NCBI GenBank assembly: GCA_019677205.1
Contig: JAAMXY010000505.1
Span: 1 to 14,668 of the forward strand
Origin: Pinguiococcus pyrenoidosus
Lineage: Eukaryota; Sar; Pinguiophyceae; Pinguiochrysidales; Pinguiochrysidaceae
Direction: 5' to 3'
Length of the DNA stretch: 14,668 nt
The position numbers and the translations under genes are program-made. The notes beneath the pieces are model-generated. The model ran no database searches, was not told the DNA's origin, and worked only from the letters and a program-made list of their open reading frames with translations. Below, piece after piece: positions 6,353-14,668 of this stretch (within the stretch, counting starts at the first letter, position 1; every line of letters starts with the position of its first letter).

Positions 6353-9212
6353 ATGAGAGCTCGCATGCGCCTCGTGGTGCTGCTGGCGCTCTTTGTCGCC
6401 GCGAAAGCGGCACCGGCGCCTGAGAAGCTCAGAATCGGCATCTTGATGCCCTGGCTGCCGGTGGAAGGGGCCAGCAACAGCGTGGAGGAGGTCCGAGACA
6501 TTGGCGAATTCATCGCGCCAGCCATTCTTCGATCGGTGGAGAACATCAACAGCTTGCAGGTAAGACAACGTTGCCAAGGCTAGGCGCGAAGCTCCTCCGC
6601 GGTTCATCTAATGGCAATCTTTGCGTAGAACGTGCTGCCAGATACCGTGCTCGAGTGGGTCTGGTACGACTCGCGCTGCGATCCCAACACCGCCACGAAC
6701 GCCGTGCTGAACATGATCGACATCTGGGACGTCCACGCCATCATCGGGCCGGCGTGCGACGAGGAAGCCGTGCGCGTGGCGCCGATCGCGACATTCTGGG
6801 AGGTCCCGTTCATCTCGTACGCCGCGGCGGCGACGGCGCTGTCCCAGAAGGACATCTATCCGGACTTTGCGAGGGTCAACGGCAACTACCGGAGCCGTAA
6901 TGAGCTCTTCCTCCGCTTCGCGAGGATCCACGGCTGGGAGCAGCTTGCTCTGGTGTACGCCGACTCTCCCTTGTACAGCACGACGGTGCGTGAAAAGAGA
7001 TGAAGCGCGACGGAGACGCTCTGTTCTCCCGCTCCGCACTCAACCCTTCCCCTGCCGTTTCTCATACTCTCACGCGCAGGCGGATGATCTTTTCCTCCGC
7101 GTAAGAGACGAGGATGACCTGAGCATCACGTTCACGGAGATCTTCAGTCCAGTGGATCAGGAAAACGCAGGTCAGTCCCGAGCATGGCTCCCGCTTCTCG
7201 AGGAGTCGGGCGTGCGGATCGTGATAGTCCTTGGGCAGTGTGCGGACACTCGAGAAGTCCTCCTGAGCGCCAAACGCGAGTTCGGAAGTCTCGCTGGCTA
7301 CGTTTTCCTCTTGCTCGACGTGCACTCGGAATGCCACCGGGCGGAGGGCACGGGCTGGCGAGCCGGCTACGGGCCCGAAGCGGACGACGAAGCCGCTGAA
7401 GCCTTTGACTACACGTTGAGTGTCTCTGGTATCGCCTTCGTGCAGGAGAGCGCAAGCGACTTCGTCCGGCAGCTTCGCGTCGACTGGGAAGAGAACGTCT
7501 TCGCCGCCAGCAACTTCTCGGTGCCTCCGGCAGGTACCATTGACCTGGAGTCCGGTGCACCACCGCGGAATCCAGAGGGGCTGGTGTATACGACGCAGCA
7601 TGAGACGCCCAGTGCGTACGAGGAGAGCAGGGAAGCGTATCAGACGTACGGGGCGATGATGTACGACGCGATCCAGGTGTATGCCAGAACGGCTGATAGC
7701 ATCATCAAGAAGACGCAAATCGATCCCAGCGTGGACCGCCGAAGCATCGTCGAGAACCTTGGAAGCTTCGATCAAGAGCTTCAGACCGGCTTCGTCAGCT
7801 TCAATGAGGATCTGGATCGCGTTCCCGATCTCGAGCTGTCTCAAGTGCGCCTTACAGAGCAGGACGGAGAACTGTCGCTGAGCTTGACGCCGGTGGGAGC
7901 CCTCCGCGCGTTCACGGATACCTTCACCTGGGACCTCAACAATGAGGTCGTGTACCCGGGAGGGCTGACGAATCCCCCGATTCCGTTCATTGCGCCCGAC
8001 TGCACCGTGGAAGACTATGACGTCCGGATCTCGGACTGCGACAGCCGCGGAGACATCGACATCACCTTCACGATCCGAGACGGCGTGGTCTGCACCGACA
8101 CAAATCCGATGGCCAGCGCAGATTGCGCGTATGTGCCCACCGAGAGTGAGGGCGGGATCGGACTCGTTGGCCTTGCCGGCGCTGGTGTGCTCCTCTGCGT
8201 GCTCTGCACGATCTGGGTGCTCGTCTACCGCGACCAGCCCATTGTGAAGTACGCGCAGCCGGTCTTCTGCCTCTTCTTCCTCCTGGGCGCACTGCTGGTC
8301 CAGATCAGCATCATTCTCTCCGTGGGCGAGAACACGGAAGCTCGATGCGTCGTGAGTACGTGGATGTTTCATCTCGGGTTCACGCTGGCCTTCGCCGCGC
8401 TTCTCTCGAAGGTGTATCGCGTATGGCGCATCTTCGACAACAAGAAGCTTCGCAAACGGAAGCTGCCCATTTCGGACATGCTCAAAGTCATGAGCTTCCT
8501 GCTGGCAGTCGACGTCATCATTCTGACAATCATGATCTTCGTCAGTCCCCTGTCGCCCAGAGAGGTGGAGCGCGACTCCGATGGCACGCGCGTCGATGTC
8601 CCCCAAGACGAGTGCGGCGACGGAGGCGCCATGCTCTTCCTCCTGTGGTCCATCAAGATCGCGCTCATGCTTGGCGCTTGCGTCCTCTCCTTCCAGACGA
8701 GGAATGTGGACATGAAGTTTGCGGAGAGCCGGTACATCATGGTGACGGTCTACATGATCACGATGCTTTCCATCATCGGTATCCTCGTGAGCACGCTCTC
8801 GGACAGCTCGGCCCTTCAGACAGTGACGCAGGGCCTCACGGCGTCGATTGCCACGACGCTGGCGCTGGCCCTGATCTTCGCGCCAAAGGCTCTCGTCCTC
8901 TTCGGGCTTCTCGACGACGTCATCGCATTCGGCTCGCACCAGATCGAACGCTCGTCCGTCGCCGCGTCGACAACGAAAGGTGGCGCGGGCAGGACCTCTT
9001 CGGCCCTCAGGGCTCGCTCGCAGGACAACAGCGACTCGTCGCAGGGCGTCGCCTACGAGGAGAAGGCGCCTTCTTCTCCCCGCAGGAAGGCGTCGTCAAG
9101 CTTCGGCCTGTTGTCGATGGGACGCCCTTCCTACACCAAGGCTCCGACGGAAGAGTGGGGCGAGAGACCATCCGCGAAGCGCAGCCAGCTTTCGGCGGTC
9201 GGGGAGAGCTAA
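6353..9212 (+). CDS. class C (GABA-B-like) G-protein-coupled receptor, copy 1
   Basis: Exons are 6353-6559, 6629-6985 and 7080-9212, with introns of 69 and 94 bp (GTAAGA and GTGCGT donors), both phase 0. The product is 898 aa. Residues 1-21 form a signal peptide. Residues about 24-480 form a periplasmic-binding-protein-like ligand domain (LRIGILMPWLP, WYDSRCDPNTATNA, DVHAIIGPACDE, HGWEQLALVYAD). A short cysteine-containing link (CTVEDYDV to CAYVP) replaces the cysteine-rich domain of metabotropic glutamate receptors, as in GABA-B receptors. Seven membrane segments follow at roughly 550-571, 579-600, 611-637, 655-680, 705-728, 738-762 and 767-796. Class C marks include C611 paired with C700, KLRKRKL in loop 2 and FQTRNVD in loop 3. 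Residues 797-898 are a Ser/Thr-rich cytoplasmic tail. N333 is a likely glycosylation site. It should act at the cell surface, sensing an amino-acid-like or peptide ligand that cannot be named from sequence. Confidence 0.88.
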
Positions 9213-9786
9213 GGAGCGGGTGGACTGGGATGTACATTTTGGTACAGTACGCACCGTCTTGCCAACCTCTTTGCCGCAGCGGTGTTCCTTGTCCTTTCGC
9301 CTTTTCTTTCCGTTTCTCTTCTTTGCTTGATATGCTACATGTGCTGTCAATCGATACGCATGTTTCAATGATGTTCCAGTATGAACAGAAAAGTATGATA
9401 CGATACAGAACGATATGGTAGCGTGTATGTACGGCGCAGTCAGAGCGGCTGCCCAACCGAACTAGATATGTAGCGGATTCCGTAGGAGGAGCCTCACCGC
9501 TGAAAGAAGTAACGCATCCACCGCTCGGTGAATATGCGCTGATGTAGTGTATGTAGGTCGGAACCTGAAAGGTCCCTCGACACGGGATCCTACAATGCGA
9601 GTTCCTTTAACTTCATTGCGTGTATGGCGACGCGTGGCGCTTCTGATGCTCCGCATGGAGACACCATGAGTACAGATCTTTGTATCCGCCTTGTGTCCTT
9701 CTCTTTGCTGCTGGTCAAGCCTCCGTGGAAGCTGCACTCGCGGTCCAGAGACGGAAGCCTCTAAGAATCCAAACCAGGCTGAAAAA

Positions 9787-9800
9787 GGTCAGGCCTGACC
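9787..9800. repeat. 14-bp perfect palindrome
   Basis: GGTCAGGCCTGACC reads the same on both strands with no spacer. It lies about 360 bp before the start of receptor copy 2. A dimeric transcription-factor site is one possibility. Confidence 0.75.
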
Positions 9801-9832
9801 CACTTCGTCCCTTTTGTGTCTCATCGTTAGGT

Positions 9833-9951
9833 TTCATTGGCTGAATGGCTCGTATTGATCATGCTAATCGTGGCGTTCCGGACGAAGGCTCTGGCTTATT
9901 TCCCCAACTATGGCTGCCGAGGTTCGAATGGCGAAGGAATCAGCCAATGAA
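9833..9951. repeat. 12-bp inverted repeat containing CCAAT boxes
   Basis: TTCATTGGCTGA at 9833-9844 is the exact reverse complement of TCAGCCAATGAA at 9940-9951, with 95 bp between. The right arm occurs again, in the same orientation, upstream of receptor copy 3 (14039-14050). The arms could be the ends of a small mobile element or paired promoter boxes. Confidence 0.6.
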
Positions 9952-10160
9952 TCGTCTATGTCGCAGCCGTTAGCAAGTCTCTGGGGATGTACAACCTGTA
10001 TCACACCTCACTTTCCTCAGCAGCCGACCAATGAGGACTAGGCATTCGTTGGATGCTGTCATGTTGAGGAACATTTCCTCGACGCCCGCAAGAAAAGCGC
10101 TGCACCTGAAACCTCAGCGGCCAGCGCACCACTTCCATGTGCTGATCGGGGCGGGGCTAG

Positions 10161-13001
10161 ATGGTGGCGACGTCCGTGCGATGGGCGCTTCTCTGGGCTC
10201 TCTCGAGCGCAGAGATTGCCTCTGGCTGCCCAGAGACGCTGCGCATTGGCGTCCTGATGCCCTGGGTGCCTGTGGCCAACGTTACCACCAGCGTGGAGGA
10301 GCTGATCAGCATCGGCGAGTACATCGCCCCGGCGATCGTGCGCTCCGTGGAGAACATCAACAAGCTGCAGGTGCGCCGAAGTGGCCTGAAACTCATGCGC
10401 AACGCGATCCGACACGACACTTCCGCTGTCCCCAGGACATCCTGCCGGACACGACACTCGAGTGGGTGTGGTACGACTCGCGCTGCGATCCCAACACCGC
10501 CACCAACGCCTTATTGGACATGATCAACATCTGGGACGTCCACGCCATCATCGGGCCGGCTTGTGACGAGGTGGCCATTCGAATCGCGCCCATGGCCACA
10601 TACTGGGAACTGCCTTTTATCTCGTACGGTGCGGCAGCTACGGCCTTGACGCAGAAGGACATCTATCCGGACTTTGCGCGGGTCAACGGCAATCTTCGAA
10701 GCCGCAACGAGCTCTTCCTCCGCTTCGCGAGGATCCATGGCTGGGAGCAGCTTGCTCTCGTGTACGCCGACTCTCCTCTGTACAGCACGGCGGTATGCCA
10801 ATCCATCTTGTGTTCGCGTGAACCTTCTCGCCGCTAAGCCTGTGTCCTTCTGTTTTTCCCTCTTCCAGGCGGACGACCTGTTTCTGCGCGTGAGAGACGA
10901 AGAGAAGCTGGACATTACCTTCTCGAAGATTTTCGCCTTCGTCGATCAGGGCAACGCCGGCCAGTCCCAGGAATGGCTGCCTCGCTTGCACTACGTCGGT
11001 GTGCGCATCGTCTACATTCTCGGCGCGTGCGCGGACATCCGCGAAGTGTTGCTGACCGCGCATCGCATGTTTGGCGGCCTCGCCGGGTACGTCTTTCTCT
11101 TGCTCAACGTGGATGCCAACTGCCACCGGGCCAGGGGCACGGGCTGGCCGTCGGGCTATGGTCCGGAGGCCGACGAGGAGGCAGCGGAAGCCTTTGACAA
11201 CACTCTCAGCGTCTCTGGGCTCGCCTTCGTTAAGGAGAGCGCCGGTAGCTTCGTTCGGCAGCTGCGCCTGGATTGGGAAGAGGATCTGTTTGCTCGGCGC
11301 AACTACTCACATCCTCCCGCGGGGTCCATCGACCTCGGCTCAGACGCACCTGATCAGAACGTAGAAGGACTGGATTACGCCACACACACGCACCTTCCCA
11401 GCGTGTACGATGCGAATGCAGACGCCATCGCCGAGTGTGGAGCAATGATCTACGACGCCATCCAAGTCTACGCGCGCACGGCCGATCTTGTGATCAATGA
11501 GCTGGGCGTAGATCCCAGCCTGAGCCCGCGGAGCATCTTGGAGAACCTTGAAAGCCTGCAGATTGAACTGCAGACCGGCTTCGTGAGCTTCAACAGCCAT
11601 CTTGATCGAGTTCCAGATCTGCAACTCTGGCAAATCCGTCGAGCCTCGGACGAGGGCGCCGTCTCGCTGGACATGTTCCCCGTGGGCGCCCTGCTGGCTG
11701 CGACCGACGTCTTCACATGGAACCTAGACAACGAACTGGTCTACCCCGGTGGCTCCAAGAACCCTCCGATCCCCTTCGTGGCGCCCGAATGCTTGATCGA
11801 GGACTATGATGTTCACATCGGGGACTGTGACAGTGCCGGGAGCATCAGCATCTCCTTCACCATCAAGGATGGCGCGGTCTGTACGGACACGCACCCAAGT
11901 GCCAACGCCGCCTGCGTTTACATTCCCTTTGATAGTCCGGACGGCATCGTGGTACTTGCCCTGTCAGGCGTCGGGGTGGTCCTGTCCCTCGTGTTAATGG
12001 TCTGGGTCGTTTACTACCGAGACCGGGCGGTACTCAGATACGCGCAGCCGATCTTCTGCCTGTTCTTCCTCACCGGAGCCCTGCTCGTCCACGTGAGTTC
12101 GGGTCTCACGGTCGGGACGACAAACACGATCACATGTGTGGTTAGCTCGTGGTTTTTCCACCTTGGCTTCACGCTGGCCTTCGCAGCGCTATTCTCCAAG
12201 ATCTACCGAGTGTGGCGAATCTTTGACAATCGCAAGCTTCGGAAGCGGAAGTTGACCACCGCCGACATGCTCGCGCTCATGGGCGCCTTCCTGGCCCTGG
12301 ACGTGATCCTCTTGTCGGTGGTCACCGTCGTCAGCCCCTTGTCTCCGAAGGAGCAGACACGCCAATCCAGCGGCGTCCGGGTGGACGTGCCACAGGATGA
12401 ATGTGGGGACGGCGGGCCTCTGTACTTTGTCCTTTGGTGCATCAAGATAGGGCTCTTAGCCACCTCCTGCCTGCTTGCGTTCCAGACCCGCAACGTGGAT
12501 GAACGATTCGCGGACGGCAAGAGCATCTCGCTTGCCGTGTACGTGGTTACGGTGCTATCCACCATCGGGACGCTCGCCGGTGCCCAGACAGATAGTATCG
12601 CATTGGAGACGCTCCTGTACGCCCTTACGGGCACCATCGGAGCAGCGGTGGCGACTTTGCTCATCTTCAGCCCCAAAGTACCGCGAATCGGAGATGAGAA
12701 CGACGTCCTCACGGTGGATTCGCGGAAAGGCGTCGGCAGTAGCCATATCAGCTCCACTCCGGGGGATCCCGGGCGCTTGGGCCGCTTCCGACGCGTCCAA
12801 GTGGTGCCCCTGCAAAGGATTTCTGCTTCCGCCTCGCAAAGTGTACAGGATGGTTCCGGATCGGCCCTGGCGGGAAGTTCACGGGAGAGCGTGAGGAGCT
12901 ACCACCGCAGCTCCACCAAGGACTTCCAGGCCTTCCGATCGCGGGTCGTTCACGCCGCGGGCAGACTTGGCGCGCACATCACTTCGACCGAAAGCAGCTA
13001 G
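10161..13001 (+). CDS. class C (GABA-B-like) G-protein-coupled receptor, copy 2
   Basis: Exons are 10161-10370, 10436-10792 and 10869-13001, with introns of 65 bp (GTGCGC) and 76 bp (GTATGC), both phase 0. The product is 899 aa. The ATG at 10161 is chosen because it puts a signal peptide (MVATSVRWALLWALSSAEIA) directly ahead of the conserved LRIGVLMPWVP. Exons 2 and 3 are exactly as long as in copy 1, so the two proteins align without gaps from exon 2 to the last membrane segment. The class C disulfide pair is C612 and C701, the glycosylation sequon at N334 is conserved (NYS for NFS), and KLRKRKL and FQTRNVD are present. The Ser-rich cytoplasmic tail (from about 798) has no visible similarity to that of copy 1, which suggests different signalling or scaffolding partners. 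It probably arose by tandem duplication and lies 948 bp downstream of copy 1 in the same orientation. Confidence 0.88.
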
Positions 13002-14016
13002 CGCCGCGACTTGGGGAACAAGAGGGAGGGCGTCGCCGTGGAACCCTGAGAGAAGCAACGAAGCGGCACGTGGCGCAGAATAGCCGCTCATTCGTGAGAG
13101 CCTTGGCATCGAAAGCATTCAAGAGCCAGAACATCTGCTCAGCCTACGATTTGTGAGAGAGAAGCTCCGTTAGCTGCAGCAGCAGCAGCACATCTTGTTG
13201 TCGCTGCGACGTACATGTTGAGATCTCCCGAGGGCCGCACATCTGCAGTGACTTACGTGCGTGCGAATAGTACAACTGACTGGGAGAAGGATGTAGGATG
13301 AAGGCTCCAAAACCAACAATGTCATGCCCTAGAGAAATGCATACAGTGTGTCTGCATCCTTTGCTTTGTTCTTGCAAAAGGCCTCTGCAGGGCCCGACTC
13401 CCTTGCAGATTCGGTCCCCTCTCCGACGTTCTGCTTCAGAGCTTTACTGTGTTGGACGTCCACATGGAGACTGCCCTAGTCACACATCGCCGTCACATCC
13501 ATCCAGAAGCCGCATGAGCTGAGAAAAAGGCGCAGAAAGGCGAGAAATTTGGAGACAGCGACGAAGAACGTTCGAGGTTCGAGGAAGTCCCTCGCGCAAT
13601 ATCGATATTAGTCCGCTCCTCCGAGGACGGACGGACAGATAGATGGGCGGGCGTGTTTTTTTTCTTGGTTTGGACCTCGTCCTTCACAGGAAAAGAAAGG
13701 CGGATCTACTTGGACTTCGGCTCTTCCAGCTCTTCCAGCTCAGTCGCGTGCGTCTCCAAAAGGCGCCCGACGCCGCATGTTGTGACCGCGGCGGGATCTT
13801 TGCGACTGTAGCGGCTTCGTCTATCCGGGAGCTCGAGTGCCCATTGGTTGGAGTACTCCGTCCCGCGGTGGTCACGTTCGAACTTGCTGCAGGCGAAATG
13901 GACGCGGCTGCAGGTGCCCCTAAAGCGTGTTCCGGAGTGCACCACGTCCGCTCTTAGGAATAAAATACTTTTTCACGCCGGACGTTCACATTAAGAACCT
14001 GCTATAAACGGAGGTT

Positions 14017-14051
14017 GTTCATTGGTTCGTTTGGTTTCTCAGCCAATGAAC
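14017..14051. repeat. 9-bp inverted repeat with CCAAT boxes
   Basis: GTTCATTGG at 14017-14025 and CCAATGAAC at 14043-14051 are exact reverse complements separated by 17 bp. The right arm lies inside a 12-bp sequence shared with the arm upstream of copy 2. It is 340 bp before the start of copy 3, so it may be a promoter element or a cruciform-forming site. Confidence 0.6.
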
Positions 14052-14103
14052 GGCTTCATTTTTGACCCAATCATAGCCCTGTGTTTGGCATCCACACAAA
14101 CCT

Positions 14104-14145
14104 GAAACTGGCAAGCTTTGGAAATTTCCAAAGCTTGCCAGTTTC
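14104..14145. repeat. 42-bp perfect palindrome
   Basis: The two 21-bp arms, 14104-14124 (starting GAAACTGGCAAGC) and 14125-14145, are exact reverse complements and meet with no spacer at GGAAATTTCC. Pairing stops at 14103/14146. It lies 246 bp upstream of receptor copy 3. Such a structure can extrude as a cruciform or form a hairpin in single-stranded DNA or RNA. Confidence 0.92.
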
Positions 14146-14390
14146 CAGTTTCTAACTGAGCTTCGCATCCACCCTATTGTAGAAGGAGCACAATTCCGGA
14201 CCCTGACATGGGTCCGCGCTGGCATGGAACATCACGCACGAGGGGCCAACGCCTGTTACTTCGATGCTCCAAGTTGGAACGGAGCGACCGAGTGCCCCTC
14301 CCGCCACTTCTATGGCAGAGGCCACAATCCTGAGCAGGAAGAGCCTCCTGGGAGAGGCCTTGGCTGGGCAGCGCTGAACAAGCGTGCAGC

Positions 14391-14668
14391 ATGCGGCCTT
14401 CCCGGCTGCTGCTGGTGCCCCTGATGGCGGCTGCAGCACCGGAGAGGCTGCGCATTGGCGTCCTGATGCCCTGGGTGCCTGTGGCCAATGCCATCAACAG
14501 CGTGGCAGAGCTCGTGGACGTTGGCGAGTTCATAGCGCCAGCGATCGTGCGCTCCGTGGAGAACATCAACCAGCTGCGGGTGCGCCGAAGTGGCCTGAAA
14601 CTCGTGCGCAACGCAATCTGACACGACACTTCCGCTGTCCCCAGGACATCCTGCCGGACACGACACTC
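14391..14668 (+). CDS. class C (GABA-B-like) G-protein-coupled receptor, copy 3, 5' part only
   Basis: Exon 1 runs from the ATG at 14391 to 14579 (63 codons). A 65-bp GT-AG intron (14580-14644) follows, and exon 2 starts at 14645 and is cut by the window end after eight codons (DILPDTTL). The protein begins with a short signal peptide (MRPSRLLLVPLMAAAAP) and then RLRIGVLMPWVPVAN, the start of the ligand-binding domain seen in copies 1 and 2. Exon order, intron phase and intron length equal those of copy 2, and the intron differs from it at only three bases. Reading through the intron meets a stop at once (TGA at 14619-14621), so splicing is required. Whether the rest of the gene is intact cannot be seen here. 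Its presence shows that the array continues beyond the window. Confidence 0.85.

Larger units (their letters stand above)
9213..10160. other. intergenic region between receptor copies 1 and 2
   Basis: This 948-bp stretch has no supported gene. It holds a perfect 14-bp palindrome (9787-9800), a perfect 12-bp inverted repeat (9833-9844 with 9940-9951), a small GAGGAA/TTCCTC hairpin near 10070-10084 and a GGGGCGGGGC box just before the start of copy 2. A sequence near 9921 resembles a tRNA B box, but no cloverleaf can be drawn around it. Confidence 0.45.
13002..14390. other. intergenic region between receptor copies 2 and 3
   Basis: This is the longest gene-free stretch (1389 bp). It contains a short AGC run near 13173-13191, an AATAAA at about 13959 that could be a polyadenylation signal, a TATAAAC at about 14002, an inverted CCAAT pair (14017-14051) and a perfect 42-bp palindrome (14104-14145). 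A minus-strand frame ending ELEELEEPKSK at 13706 looks mildly protein-like but has no ATG and no recognisable family. Confidence 0.45.

Noticed and set aside
7062-8939. 625-codon open frame on the minus strand across receptor copy 1
   Set aside because: It is antisense to exon 3, is rich in H, R, E and D as expected from the complement of a GC-biased gene, and has no recognisable domain.
9921-9933. GGTTCGAATGG resembling a tRNA B box
   Set aside because: The final CC is replaced by GG, no A box lies at the right distance, and no acceptor stem can be formed.
13173-13191. Short AGC run as a functional microsatellite
   Set aside because: It has only about five units, is imperfect, and is unremarkable in GC-rich DNA.
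13706-13945. Minus-strand frame ending ELEELEEPKSK
   Set aside because: It begins with GTG, not ATG, has no neighbouring exon I could join by splice sites, and matches no family I recognise. It could be an isolated terminal exon, but support is too weak.

Overview
The window looks like nuclear DNA from a GC-rich unicellular eukaryote, most likely an alga or related protist. Genes are broken by short GT-AG introns of 56 to 106 bp, several proteins have eukaryotic signal peptides, and the families present (a JMJD7-type JmjC hydroxylase, tandem IPT/TIG domains, a PLAC8-like membrane protein, class C GPCRs) are eukaryotic or protist-typical. Tandem receptor families of this kind are known in dinoflagellates and stramenopiles. 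I cannot fix the lineage, and I see no dinoflagellate spliced-leader relic or non-GT donor that would argue for one.

Layout. Positions 1-119 (minus) hold the 5' end of a gene with a signal peptide. Positions 387-2963 (plus) hold an 11-exon gene that I reconstructed by splice phase and family alignment. Its first seven exons encode a complete JMJD7-like Fe(II)/2-oxoglutarate JmjC hydroxylase, and its last exons encode a class I SAM-dependent methyltransferase. Positions 3625-4281 (minus) encode a small secreted protein with two IPT/TIG-like repeats. Across a 371-bp divergent promoter, 4653-5441 (plus) encodes a PLAC8-like multi-pass protein that has lost most of the family's cysteines. A 19-bp x 6 minisatellite lies just after it.

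From 6353 to the end lies a head-to-tail array of at least three paralogous class C (GABA-B-like) receptor genes: 6353-9212, 10161-13001, and 14391 onward, cut by the window end. Each complete copy has three exons, with both introns in phase 0. Exon 1 carries the signal peptide and start of the ligand-binding domain, exon 2 is 119 codons, and exon 3 is 711 codons including the stop, covering the rest of the ectodomain, seven membrane segments and the tail. Copies 2 and 3 share a nearly identical first intron although the exon just upstream has diverged, a mosaic typical of gene conversion. Intergenic DNA in the array contains a perfect 42-bp palindrome, a 14-bp palindrome and inverted ATTGG/CCAAT pairs upstream of every copy.

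Functionally, the right half is a chemosensory or amino-acid-type receptor cluster with conserved ectodomains and diverged cytoplasmic tails. The most unusual single gene is the hydroxylase-methyltransferase fusion. All functional statements are by family recognition from reading the sequence; no search or alignment software was run.
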